DNA of 40,384 nt from an uncultured Oscillospiraceae bacterium (GTDB lineage Bacteria; Bacillota; Clostridia; Oscillospirales; Oscillospiraceae): NCBI GenBank assembly GCA_947629795.1, contig CANRFC010000026.1:1-40384 (forward strand), read 5' to 3'. Positions within the stretch are counted from its first letter, which is position 1; each line of letters starts with the position of its first letter. The translations under genes and the position numbers were made by a program. The notes beneath the pieces are model-generated. The model ran no database searches and was not told the DNA's origin. It worked only from the letters and a program-made list of their open reading frames with translations. Below, piece after piece: positions 33,901 to 40,384 of this stretch.

Positions 33901-35054
33901 CGGTCGCTCTCCCCCATGGGGCGGGCGCTGTCCCGCAGGTCGGCCAGCAGGCCGAAGCTGAGCTCCTCCCCGGCATCCCGGTTGGCCAGACGGTAGCGCT
34001 CCAACAGGGCGGCGTACTGCCCACCGCTGTCCTCCCCGGTGAGCAGGCCGCAGATGACGCACAGGGTCCTGCCCTGGGGCGGGACCCCCTCCTTCAGGGC
34101 CATTTTTGCCACCGGGCGGGGGTGGACCAGGCGCAGAGCCAGAAAGTCTGCCACATTCTTGCACAGGTCGGAGGCAGGCAGAAGCAGGAGGAAAAAGAGG
34201 GCGGGGCTGTTCAGCTGGAAGCCCAGCCACAGGGCCAGGACCAGGGTGGGCAAAAGGATGGCCCCCACGTAGAGGGCCCCGGCGGCCTTTCGTTCCTCCC
34301 TGCCCAGAGGCTTTCGGAAGAGAAACCAACCCACATGCCGCTCCGGACCTTCCCCGGCCTGGGCAAGGGCCAGAGCCCGCTGGGCGGTCTCCTGCTCTCC
34401 CAGGCCCTCCCGCCGGGCAAGAACGCAGACCTGACGGCGGTAGTGGGCGCGGGTCTCCTCGGCCATTTGGGGGTAGATCCCCGCCGGGTCCCGGCTCAGG
34501 ACGGTCTCCACCGCACTGGCCCGCTCCAGCATGGGGCCCAGATTGGCGCCGGAGAGGGTCCGCAAGGCGGTGAAGACCTCCTCAAAGGGACCCGGCGCCT
34601 CCTCACCGGCTATGCAGAGCTGTGCCAGGCGGCTGCACAGGGCGCCTTTGAGAGCGGGTATGAAGAGGGAGAGCTCCATTTCGGTCAGGGGCTGTTCCCC
34701 CTGGACCCCGGCCAGGAAGGCGGAGAGTTCCTCTGGGATGCAGAGAGGACATTCCGCCCTGACCCGGAGGGCCAACGCCTCCACATAGAGAAGGCCGCCG
34801 CATTGCCGCAGGCGCTTCCCCCGCCGCAGGTCGGACTGAGCCTGACCGCCCTCCCGCTGAGCCAGCCAGGCGTTGTCCAGCAGCCACTCCCCGGCGGGAG
34901 TCTCTCCCTGGGCTGGAGCGGCGGCCAGCCTCGCCCGGGCACGCTCCACCTGAGCCAGAGAGCGGCGGAGACGGTGGGCGGCGGCACGGCCGGAGCAGCT
35001 TCCCACCGGGGAAAGCTCCTTGGCCGCCTGACGTCCCGCTTGAAAATGGTCCAT
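27921..35054 (-). CDS. Cyclic beta-1,2-glucan synthase-like protein, giant membrane enzyme (2377 aa)
   Basis: Related to NdvB/Cgs. Order of parts: an N-terminal helical region (1-240); membrane segments at about 255-295; a GT84-type glycosyltransferase domain (about 320-640) with LDSDTS near 465 as the metal/nucleotide-sugar site and RLHRWVRGDWQLLPWL near 618; further membrane helices at about 658-700, 725-753 and 785-815; a glucoamylase-like domain (about 850-1230) with HQGEPFAPVWSFMVHHLGMS near 1185; and a GH94 phosphorylase module (about 1250-2377) with GAGDWNDGMDRVG near 2064, whose Asp is the catalytic acid. In Brucella Cgs these parts polymerise, cyclise and trim glucan. It is some 400-500 residues shorter than those proteins. 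ATG 35054 has a GGGGGGAG site; the GTG at 35075 does not. Monocistronic. The product in this organism is unproven. Confidence 0.85.
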   Translation of the reverse strand: MDHFQAGRQAAKELSPVGSCSGRAAAHRLRRSLAQVERARARLAAAPAQGETPAGEWLLDNAWLAQREGGQAQSDLRRGKRLRQCGGLLYVEALALRVRAECPLCIPEELSAFLAGVQGEQPLTEMELSLFIPALKGALCSRLAQLCIAGEEAPGPFEEVFTALRTLSGANLGPMLERASAVETVLSRDPAGIYPQMAEETRAHYRRQVCVLARREGLGEQETAQRALALAQAGEGPERHVGWFLFRKPLGREERKAAGALYVGAILLPTLVLALWLGFQLNSPALFFLLLLPASDLCKNVADFLALRLVHPRPVAKMALKEGVPPQGRTLCVICGLLTGEDSGGQYAALLERYRLANRDAGEELSFGLLADLRDSARPMGESDRRWVKGAQKAIDALNAKYGGGFYLFFRSPVFQTGDERYVGWERKRGALIELTRLLRRRATSLRVLSGEARALAGTKYVITLDSDTSLNVGSARELIGAMLHPLNRPVVDRRRRVVTQGYGLLQPRIGVELRAANRSQFARVFAGLGGIDPYGGACSDVYHDLFDRGSYTGKGIFDVEAFARCLDGRFPDGRILSHDLLEGAYLHAGLLGDVELTDGYPYKVSSYFSRLHRWVRGDWQLLPWLGRRVRDEGGEKVPNPISPMDKWKILDNLRRSLSPIFTLTALILGMCSSTPAFTAAGTLAVLSAWSNLLLSGAGLAFRGGVGAKRRYHSTVVAGLGGTLLQTLLQLLFLPYQAWICLSAILTALWRSLVSHRRLLEWVTAADAERKTDSLWANFRAQWSAVAVGCLCMALAGFPAGNALGLIWAASPAFAWSLSKPVRRRWEAPAADRPFLLHQAGLIWRYFEDWLRPEDHWLPPDNVQEKPALGPARRTSPTNMGMALLSCVAAADLELTGRKKAAALIGRILTSIESLEKWKGHLYNWYDTALAKPLWPRYVSTVDSGNLRGCLFALKAALLEWGEEDLARRAGALAGAMDLSALYDKGRKLFYIGFDAEQGSFTPGWYDLMASEARLTSYLAVALGEVEPRHWRRPGRMLAGENDYCGMVSWSGTMFEYFMPNLLLPSEEGSLMYESLAFCVYAQKRRGAKAGVPWGISESGFFAFDPGMAYQYKAHGVQSLGLKRGLDDELVVAPYASFLALLLAPRSAARNLRRLRDLGLEGTYGLCEAADFTPQRLHQGEPFAPVWSFMVHHLGMSLLAIDNVLRGGIMQERFLRESALGAFRELLQEKVPVGEPIRRIQGEVQPQRQGPARRSQLRRTGEGFGLARPACHLLTNGLVTALCTDAGAAELTDDRGETPVLTCFRERYAPAGALFFLRGPDGALKSLTAAPFYPENWNGAWGFDGAGAEWALKEETFTAALRFHLPAGERGALWSLELQGLRGYELVAYLEPVLLKKADYQAHPAYAKQAIQSTESDRGITFTRRPGREERSPALAVAWDGHPSGWDTSRETALGRGGLRRLSQSLIGPSLGTQGAVVDPCLLVRFPVDRDRFRLRLALGFEENAPLAERTAQRALRAPQQSIGGLDGQLRALQMTAAEGLRAMDLLSILAFPGKRQGEVPQSALWPYGISGDHPIALAHGNRQGEDLDTQPLKFYALLTRCGFLFDLVFLLRDGGDYRRPQRAALTRALKDLGLEPFLGKKGGIHLVDASPETAAVLRAWAAAELDSAGRWEDRRDLSPAQPPLLPLQLNEGPPRWSFRPKGEFALHLSGDLPAVGWSHYLVNPRFGWLTDETGCGHLWRENAREGQLTPWNNDPLAIGGPERFLLTLAGETHSLFADGDGLPTVVTYGFGWARWERTWPAGPVTVTAWVPWEGERRLLLIEGKGKGELLYSIDGRTETRFPFSGRLLLVTDPRGTGALSPEDLGEEDGLALTQSRWRELVQPLRVETPDPALDHYLNGWCLYQVMACRLLGRTSRYQNGGAYGFRDQLQDVLALRWTSPERTREHILRCCAHQFPQGDVQHWWHEVGEERARGVRTRISDDLLWLPYVLAQYVETWGDYALLDVQVPYLSGAPLEDGELQRYFSAGTSPEGNTVYGHALNAIRCALERGVGDHGLMKMGAGDWNDGMDRVGVRGQGESVWLTWFTATTLTCFIPLARRVGDAEAAGLCRDWAAALGEAAENAWDGKWYLRGWYDDGAPLGSHTCQECRIDSIAQSWAALSGMGSPDRVQEALLAAQKRLVETKDSGVEQAQFLVKVLSPPFDGAEDPGYIRAYPPGVRENGGQYTHAALWLALALFRAKMPENGYEILKNLLPETHNRTVYKAEPYVLPADVCANPQHFGRAGWTWYTGAAGWYFQTAFNALFGAEVREGHLTVRPSIPAAWPGCSLGWKGRGWTLDIRISRGKKAGMRLDGRPVPSVPLDDLEGEHILEVTVCE

Positions 35055-35123
35055 TTTTCTCCCCCCTATGGTCACTTCTTCCCATTTTTCCCAGAAAAAT
35101 GGCTTTCATGCACGGGGAATCCC

Positions 35124-35152
35124 TTGCGCTTTTGGCCGAAATGTACTATTCT
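35124..35152 (+). promoter_or_regulatory. comEC-xth promoter
   Basis: TTGCGC (35124-35129), a 17-bp spacer and TATTCT (35147-35152). Both boxes resemble those of the PPi-phosphofructokinase promoter. Confidence 0.6.
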
Positions 35153-35212
35153 TTACACATGTGGATCCGGTCTTAACATGGGGAAAAACGACGCGGGGAA
35201 GGGGAAATCAGG

Positions 35213-37504
35213 ATGCCGAAGCTGCTGGCCCTCTCTCTGGGCTTTTCCACGGCGGTCTTTGCTCTGGTCTGCCTGCCCGGCGGCCAGTGGCCGGCGACGG
35301 TGGGACTGGCCTGCGCGCTGATGGCCCTGTTCCTCCGGGAACGGCGGGACTGGCGGACCTCCGCCGCCTTGCTGGCTGCGGGCCTGGTCCTGGGGCTGCT
35401 CTATACCGGGCTCTACGGCGCTCTGTTCCGCTCTCCCGCCGAGGCCCTGGCCAGTGAGGAACGGCAGGAAGTGACCTGCACCGTTCTGGACTACCCTGCG
35501 GAGACCTCCTACGGCGTCCGGCTGTCGGTGAAGCTCTCCCTCCCCCACGCCCCCGACCCCAAGGTGGTCCTCTATGCTGACAGCGAGGCCGGCGGTCTGC
35601 TGCCGGGGGATGTGATCACCACCTCCGCCGTTCTGCGTCCGGCGGGGATCTACCGGGGTGAGAGCTCGGACTACTATCCCTCCCGGGGCATTTACCTCAC
35701 GGGCTACGCCGGGGAAGTCACCCTTTCGGAGCGGCCGGAACACATTCCGGTGAACCGCTGGCCCCAGGTGGCGGCCAAGGCCTTGCGGGACTCGGTCCGG
35801 GCAAATTTCCCCGCCGATATCGCGGGCTTTGTCACCGCCCTCATCACTGGGGATAAAAGTACCATGCCCACCGGGCTCTACGCCGCCTTCCGCCGCGCGG
35901 GTCTCTCCCATGTGGTGGCGGTGTCCGGTCTCCATGTGAACTTTCTTGTGGCTCTGCTCACCCTCCTGTTGGGCAGGCGGAGCAGGCTCTCCGCCGGAGT
36001 CGGCATGGCTCTGGTGTTCTTCTTCGCCGCAGTGGCGGGGAACACCCCGTCCGTTCTCCGGGCCTCCCTCATGGAGGGGCTACTCCTCCTGGCGCCTTTG
36101 GTGGGGCGGGAGGAGGACCGGCCCACCAACTTCTTCGGGGTACTGGCCTTTCTTCTGCTGCTGTGCCCCTACTCCGCCGCCAGTGTGGGGCTCCAGCTCT
36201 CCTTCGCGGCGGTGGGCGGGATCTATCTCCTCACCGGGCCCCTGTGCCAGGGGTGGCTCAAGCTCATACCCAAGGCAGAGAGACCCCAGGGAAGGTTTTT
36301 CCGGAAGGCGGCCGTTTTCCTGCTGTCCGCCCTGGCCACCACCCTGGGCGCCCTCCTCTTCACCACGCCCCTGGTGGCCTGGTATTACCGCTCGGTGTCC
36401 CTGGCCGGCGTCCTCACCAACCTGCTCACCCTGTGGGCGGTGTCGGTCACCTTTATGGGCTCCCTCATCGCCGCAGTGGCAGGAATTTGGCTGCCGGGAG
36501 TGGGACAGGCCCTGGCCTGGGTGATCGCCTGGCCGGCCAGATGGGTATGCCTGACAGCAAGGGCGGTGGCCAGGCTGCCCTTCGCCGCCCTGTCCCTGAG
36601 CTCGGTCTATCTGGTGGTGTGGTTCCTCTTCGCCTACGGGGTGGCCCTGATGTGCTTCTTCTTCCGGAAAAAGGGCGTCCGGCCGGTGATTCCCGTGTGT
36701 TCCTGCCTGCTCACCCTCTGCGCTGCCATTCTCATGACGGCCTACCCCGTCCTCACGGGGACCCTCACCGTCTCGGTGCTGGATGTGGGTCAGGGGGCCT
36801 CCGCCCTGTTCACCTCCAAGGGCCACTCTGTGCTGGTGGACTGTGGCGGCAACAGCGCCGACGACCCCGGCGACATCGCCGCCGACGCCGTCCAGGCCCT
36901 GGGCACCTCCCACCTGGATGCCCTGGTCCTCACCCACTGCCACACTGACCACGCCGGCGGGGTCCCAGAGCTGCTGGGACGGCTGGACGTGGACCTGCTC
37001 TTTCTCCCCGAGAGCGATTTAGACGACCCGCTGCGGCTGGAGATCCTGGCCTTGGCCAAAGAACATGGGTGTAAAGTCACTTCCCTTTCCAATGATGCCT
37101 GCCTCACCTTTGGCGACGCGACCATGGAGCTCTATGCCCCCTTGGGCGGCGGCAGCACCAACGAGGCCGGTCTGTCGGTGCTTTGCGAGGCTGAGGGTTT
37201 CAAGGTCCTGGTCACGGGGGACATGGACCAGGCGGTGGAAAAGAGGCTTGTAAAGTATAAGAACTTGCCAGATATCGACTTGCTTCTGGTAGGGCATCAC
37301 GGCTCCAAGGACTCCACCGGTGAGGCGCTGCTGCTGGAGACCACCCCGGAGATGGCAGCCATCTCCTCGGGCTGGAATTCCTACGGGCATCCCAGCGAGG
37401 AGACCCTGGAGCGGCTGGGGGCCGCGGGATGCGAGATCTACCTGACCAAAGGCATGGGCACCGTTACCTTTACCTACAAGGGACCTGCAAAGGAGAGAAA
37501 CTGA
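35213..37504 (+). CDS. comEC: ComEC/Rec2 DNA-uptake channel protein (763 aa)
   Basis: Forms the membrane channel that brings single-stranded DNA into the cell. All three expected parts are present. An N-terminal OB-like region (about 75-170) lies between the first hydrophobic segments. The competence domain (about 195-500) starts [15 protein letters not shown] and contains [20 protein letters not shown] plus many membrane helices. A C-terminal metallo-beta-lactamase-like domain (about 515-763) contains [12 protein letters not shown] and [11 protein letters not shown], a metal-binding motif near residue 573, and [12 protein letters not shown]. Length is normal. The start follows AAGGGGAAA and a promoter at 35124-35152. 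Other competence genes are not in the window, so whether the cell is transformable cannot be judged. Confidence 0.94.
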   Translation: MPKLLALSLGFSTAVFALVCLPGGQWPATVGLACALMALFLRERRDWRTSAALLAAGLVLGLLYTGLYGALFRSPAEALASEERQEVTCTVLDYPAETSYGVRLSVKLSLPHAPDPKVVLYADSEAGGLLPGDVITTSAVLRPAGIYRGESSDYYPSRGIYLTGYAGEVTLSERPEHIPVNRWPQVAAKALRDSVRANFPADIAGFVTALITGDKSTMPTGLYAAFRRAGLSHVVAVSGLHVNFLVALLTLLLGRRSRLSAGVGMALVFFFAAVAGNTPSVLRASLMEGLLLLAPLVGREEDRPTNFFGVLAFLLLLCPYSAASVGLQLSFAAVGGIYLLTGPLCQGWLKLIPKAERPQGRFFRKAAVFLLSALATTLGALLFTTPLVAWYYRSVSLAGVLTNLLTLWAVSVTFMGSLIAAVAGIWLPGVGQALAWVIAWPARWVCLTARAVARLPFAALSLSSVYLVVWFLFAYGVALMCFFFRKKGVRPVIPVCSCLLTLCAAILMTAYPVLTGTLTVSVLDVGQGASALFTSKGHSVLVDCGGNSADDPGDIAADAVQALGTSHLDALVLTHCHTDHAGGVPELLGRLDVDLLFLPESDLDDPLRLEILALAKEHGCKVTSLSNDACLTFGDATMELYAPLGGGSTNEAGLSVLCEAEGFKVLVTGDMDQAVEKRLVKYKNLPDIDLLLVGHHGSKDSTGEALLLETTPEMAAISSGWNSYGHPSEETLERLGAAGCEIYLTKGMGTVTFTYKGPAKERN

Positions 37505-38259
37505 TGAAATTCGTATCGTGGAACGTCAACGGCCTGCGGGCCTGTCTGGGCAAGGGGTTTCTGGATGCCTTCGCCGCCCTGGACGCCGACGTCTTCTGTC
37601 TTCAGGAGACCAAGATGCAGCCGGGGCAGGCTGAGCTGGCCCTTCCCGGACACTATCGGGAGTTCTGGAACTCTGCCGAGAAGAAGGGCTACTCGGGCAC
37701 CGCCATCTTCACCCGGGCGGAGCCCCTGTCGGTGGCCTATGACATTGGGGACGAGGCCCACGTGGGCGAGGGGCGGTCCATCACGCTGGAGTTTGCGGAC
37801 TACTACCTGGTGACCGTCTACACCCCCAACGCCCAGGACGGGCTGAAGCGGCTGGACTACCGTATGGCCTGGGAGGACGCCTTCCGGGCCTATCTCCTGT
37901 CCCTGGACGGGAAAAAACCGGTGGTGGTGTGCGGGGACCTGAATGTGGCCCATGAGGAGATCGACCTGAAGAATCCCAAGTCCAACCACATGAATCCCGG
38001 CTTCTCCGACCAGGAGCGGGGCAAGTTCAGCGAGCTTCTCTCGGCGGGTTTCACCGACACCTTCCGCTATCTCAACCCGGACCTGACCGGGGCCTATTCC
38101 TGGTGGAGCTACCGCTTCCACGCCAGGGAGAACAACGCAGGCTGGCGCATCGACTATTTCCTGGTCTCGGACCGGCTCCGGGAGCGGATCGAAGGGGCTG
38201 CCATCCATGCCGACGTCTTTGGCAGCGACCACTGCCCGGTGTCACTGACGCTGAAATGA
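37504..38259 (+). CDS. xth: Exodeoxyribonuclease III / AP endonuclease (251 aa)
   Basis: Cuts DNA at abasic sites and degrades 3' ends during base-excision repair. The EEP-fold motifs are complete: [15 protein letters not shown] at the start, CLQETKMQ with the metal-binding Glu, [23 protein letters not shown] with the catalytic Asp/Asn, [22 protein letters not shown] and the C-terminal GSDHCPVSL with catalytic Asp-His. Length is that of bacterial ExoA/Xth. The start overlaps the comEC stop by one base (TGATG), with AAAGGAGAG just upstream, so it is translationally coupled to comEC. Confidence 0.95.
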   Translation: MKFVSWNVNGLRACLGKGFLDAFAALDADVFCLQETKMQPGQAELALPGHYREFWNSAEKKGYSGTAIFTRAEPLSVAYDIGDEAHVGEGRSITLEFADYYLVTVYTPNAQDGLKRLDYRMAWEDAFRAYLLSLDGKKPVVVCGDLNVAHEEIDLKNPKSNHMNPGFSDQERGKFSELLSAGFTDTFRYLNPDLTGAYSWWSYRFHARENNAGWRIDYFLVSDRLRERIEGAAIHADVFGSDHCPVSLTLK

Positions 38260-38288
38260 CCTTTTTGGAAAAATGACAAATCAATGAC

Positions 38289-38323
38289 AAAACGCCCGCC
38301 GGCATTGTGCCGGGGGGCGTTTT
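38289..38323 (+). terminator. Terminator of comEC-xth
   Basis: AAAACGCCCGCCGGCA and TGCCGGGGGGCGTTTT pair with one G-G mismatch around a short loop, followed by T-rich sequence. The loop and right arm overlap the probable promoter of the next gene. Confidence 0.85.
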
Positions 38324-38333
38324 GCATTAAAAT
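38305..38333 (+). promoter_or_regulatory. Probable promoter of the S41 protease gene
   Basis: TTGTGC (38305-38310), a 17-bp spacer and TAAAAT (38328-38333). The -35 lies within the xth terminator hairpin. The start point near 38340 leaves a leader of about 24 nt. Confidence 0.45.
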
Positions 38334-38363
38334 AGGGATAACCTTGTAACGGAGGAAAACCCT

Positions 38364-40292
38364 ATGAGACGAAACCTCTTTTCCCGGCTGACCGCCTCTG
38401 CTCTGGCCCTGTCCCTGCTGGCCCTGCCGGCGGCCCAGGCCCTGACGCCCAGCCAGGCCGGGACCCTTTTGGAGCGCTATTATGTGGACGACGTGCCTCC
38501 GGCCGTTTTGGAAAAGGAGACCATCCCGGAGATGCTGGAGACTCTGGGAGACCCTTACACTGAGTATTTCACTCCCCAGGAGTACAGCGACTTCCTGGCC
38601 AGCATGTCGGACACCCGGCTGGTGGGCATTGGCATCTCCTATCTCAATCTGGAGGACGGCCTTCATGTCAGCGAGGTGTTTTCCGGCTCCCCCGCCCAGC
38701 AGGGCGGGCTCCAGGCCGGGGATATCATCATCGCCGTGGAGGGGGTCTCGGTGGTGGGTGAGAGCACGGAATTCTCCTCGGGGCTCATCCAGGGTGAGGA
38801 AGGCACCGATGTGTCGGTGACCTTCCTTCGGGACGGAAAGGAGCGCACCGTCACTCTGCAAAGAGCCCAGGTCACCGTCCCCGCCACCACGGGAGAGCTC
38901 ATCGACGGGCACATCGGCTACATCCGCTGCACCACCTTCGGCCAGGAGACCGTGGGACATTTTGAGGAGCTCATCGACCAGATGGAGGGCGACGCCACGG
39001 TGTGGATCGTGGACCTGCAATCCAACTCCGGCGGCATCACCAACGCTGCCGCCGACGCCGCCGGGCTCTTTGCCGGACGGGGAGAGATGGTCTACTTCCG
39101 GGACGGCCAGGACCAGTATTCCTGCGTGCGCCACGAGGAGAACAGCCGGACCCTCTACCCCGTCATCGTGCTGGTGGACGGCCTGACGGCCAGCGCCTCG
39201 GAGATCTTTGCCTCAGCTATCCGGGAGTACGGCTGCGGCATTGTGGTGGGCACCCGGACCTTTGGCAAGGGGGTGGCCCAAAGCGTTCTGGACAAGGACT
39301 CCATGCCCCTCTTCTTCCCCGACGGGGACGCACTGAAGATCACCTCTTACCGCTTCTTCTCCCCCGATGGCAACTCTACCGACCAAGTGGGCGTCATCCC
39401 CGATCTGCTGGTGCCGGCAGACTACACCGCCGATGTAGCTTATCTTCTGGCCGGAGAGGATCCCGGGAAGGACAATAGCAACACTCTCCGGGCCGACTTG
39501 GGGGTGGATTTCCCCTGGCGGTGGTTCATTGACCTGGACACCGCCTCCAGCGATGAATACAAGGACACCTTTGAGGTCCTCCTGAGCGCCATTCCCTCCA
39601 CCATGAACCTCTCTCTGGGCACCGGCGCGGCGGAAGGGTGGGTCCGTACCTCCCACGAGGAGGTGGCCGAGCGCTGCGGGGTCAGCTATACCGAACCTGA
39701 GTTCAATGACCACGGAGATACCCGTCACGGCTTGGCGCTGAGCATTTTGAAGACTTATGGATTGATCCACGGCACTGATGACGGCGGGTTCCATCCCCAG
39801 GACTCCCTGACCCGGGCAGAGCTGTGCCAGATGCTGGCGGTGGCGCTCAACTGCACGGTGCCCACCAATCCCTGCCCCTTCACGGATGTGCCAGAGGATG
39901 CCTGGTACCGGGATGCAGTCACCGCCATGAGCAATATGGGGCTGGTCCAGGGAATGGGCGACGGCACCTTCCACCCCGGAGATCCCATCGACCACCAGCA
40001 GTTCATCACGGTGATGGGCCGGCTGGGGCAGAAGCTCAACCGCCACCTCTATGATACCGCCTCCACCGCCCCGGAACCCCTGAAGTATATTGTGGGGGTC
40101 ATGGAGTACGAACCCTGGGCCCAGCTTTCAGTATGGCTGCTGTGCTACGGCCAGCAGGACATTCTGGGCCGCACGATAAACTTCCTGTGGGACGACTCGG
40201 ATAAGATCGAGCCCACCGCCCCCACCACCCGAGATGAGGCGGCCTATACCTTCTACCGCCTGCTCTCCTATACCGGCATCCTGCCGGCATGA
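38364..40292 (+). CDS. S41 C-terminal-processing-type serine protease with PDZ and SLH regions (642 aa)
   Basis: An exported protease. Residues 1-26 are a signal peptide (SRLTASALALSLLALPAAQA). A short helical region with GDPYTEYFTPQEY leads into a PDZ domain (about 84-170) containing VSEVFSGSPAQQGGLQAGD. The S41 core (about 172-420) has LQSNSGGITNAA, the nucleophile region DGLTASASEIFASA (272-285) and FGKGVAQS (300-307) with catalytic Lys302. The last third (about 460-642) holds S-layer-homology repeats: GLIHGTDDGGFHPQDSLTRA and FTDVPEDAWYRDAVTAMSNM are clear, and a third is degenerate near EPTAPTTRDEAAYTFYRLL. SLH repeats bind pyruvylated wall polymer, so the enzyme is probably held on the cell wall. 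GGAGG precedes the ATG by 8 nt. Confidence 0.92.
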   Translation: MRRNLFSRLTASALALSLLALPAAQALTPSQAGTLLERYYVDDVPPAVLEKETIPEMLETLGDPYTEYFTPQEYSDFLASMSDTRLVGIGISYLNLEDGLHVSEVFSGSPAQQGGLQAGDIIIAVEGVSVVGESTEFSSGLIQGEEGTDVSVTFLRDGKERTVTLQRAQVTVPATTGELIDGHIGYIRCTTFGQETVGHFEELIDQMEGDATVWIVDLQSNSGGITNAAADAAGLFAGRGEMVYFRDGQDQYSCVRHEENSRTLYPVIVLVDGLTASASEIFASAIREYGCGIVVGTRTFGKGVAQSVLDKDSMPLFFPDGDALKITSYRFFSPDGNSTDQVGVIPDLLVPADYTADVAYLLAGEDPGKDNSNTLRADLGVDFPWRWFIDLDTASSDEYKDTFEVLLSAIPSTMNLSLGTGAAEGWVRTSHEEVAERCGVSYTEPEFNDHGDTRHGLALSILKTYGLIHGTDDGGFHPQDSLTRAELCQMLAVALNCTVPTNPCPFTDVPEDAWYRDAVTAMSNMGLVQGMGDGTFHPGDPIDHQQFITVMGRLGQKLNRHLYDTASTAPEPLKYIVGVMEYEPWAQLSVWLLCYGQQDILGRTINFLWDDSDKIEPTAPTTRDEAAYTFYRLLSYTGILPA

Positions 40293-40308
40293 ACCCACCT
40301 TGAATGAC

Positions 40309-40354
40309 AAAAGGGAGCGTTGCAGAATGAGAAATTTTGCAACGCTCCCTTTTT
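40309..40354 (+). terminator. Terminator of the S41 protease gene
   Basis: AAAAGGGAGCGTTGCA and TGCAACGCTCCCTTTT form a perfect 16-bp stem around a 13-nt loop, ending in a T-run. Confidence 0.92.
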
Positions 40355-40372
40355 GCCAGCAACGGGGGATGC

Positions 40373-40384
40373 GGGAGGAAAACA
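40373..40384 (+). promoter_or_regulatory. Ribosome-binding site of a gene beginning beyond the window
   Basis: GGGAGGAAAACA at the very end closely matches the GGGAGGAAAACAAC that precedes the ATG at 459. A start codon would fall just past position 40384. Neither its promoter nor its identity can be seen. Confidence 0.5.

Noticed and set aside
33291-35321. Long plus-strand frames (up to 676 codons) opposite the giant glucan synthase gene
   Set aside because: Same cause: antisense of strongly biased codons, no ribosome site, no domain.

Overview
The window is about 40 kb of GC-rich chromosome from what looks like a gut-type Clostridia of the Oscillospirales (Flavonifractor / Lawsonibacter / Intestinimonas-like). 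That placement is inferred from the combination of high GC, strong GGAGG ribosome sites, sigma-A promoters, DUF4179 and DUF5688 proteins, an SLH-anchored protease and NADP-type glutamate dehydrogenase; it is not a database result. There are no rRNA genes, CRISPR arrays, intact insertion sequences or phage genes. About 30 protein genes and one tRNA-Pro(CGG) are supported, mostly in short operons ended by clear hairpin terminators.

Region by region. 1-1694: a partial class II fructose-bisphosphate aldolase and a PPi-type phosphofructokinase are divergent from overlapping promoters that carry palindromic sites. 1817-2661: a membrane-anchored XRE regulator and a free-standing hairpin. 2737-7261: the aspartate aminotransferase - purB - ATP-type pfkA operon, with type III pantothenate kinase (coaX) upstream on its own promoter. 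7486-10977: a three-gene operon of a VTC-type polyphosphate polymerase, a DUF4956 membrane protein and a large Cthe_2159-type beta-helix surface protein, driven from a promoter with an unusual 11-bp-phased array of GCTGAA/TTCAGC half-sites. 10978-12572: an AT-richer accessory stretch with a DUF5688 gene and a broken YgjP-like metallopeptidase. 12633-14908: tRNA-Pro, an aromatic-acid-exporter-type membrane protein and glutamate dehydrogenase. 15066-16927: an ECF sigma factor with its overlapping DUF4179 membrane partner. 16957-20104: a radical SAM/SPASM enzyme divergent from a FAD-dependent dehydrogenase. 20149-22699: tRNA(Met) cytidine acetate ligase divergent from acetate kinase. 22794-27759: two M16 peptidase-like proteins, lgt and folD in an overlapping operon, then nrdR. 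27921-35054: a giant (2377 aa) cyclic beta-1,2-glucan-synthase-like protein. 35124-40354: comEC and exodeoxyribonuclease III, translationally coupled, then an S41 protease with PDZ and SLH regions. A ribosome-binding site in the last 12 bases suggests that another gene begins just outside the window.

The genes mostly describe a fermentative anaerobe's core metabolism: both PPi- and ATP-dependent glycolytic entry, nitrogen assimilation by GDH and AspAT, acetate formation, one-carbon metabolism and cell-surface maturation. The least understood and most interesting unit is the VTC-DUF4956-Cthe_2159 operon with its phased upstream repeats, followed by the giant glucan synthase-like protein and the ECF/DUF4179 pair.
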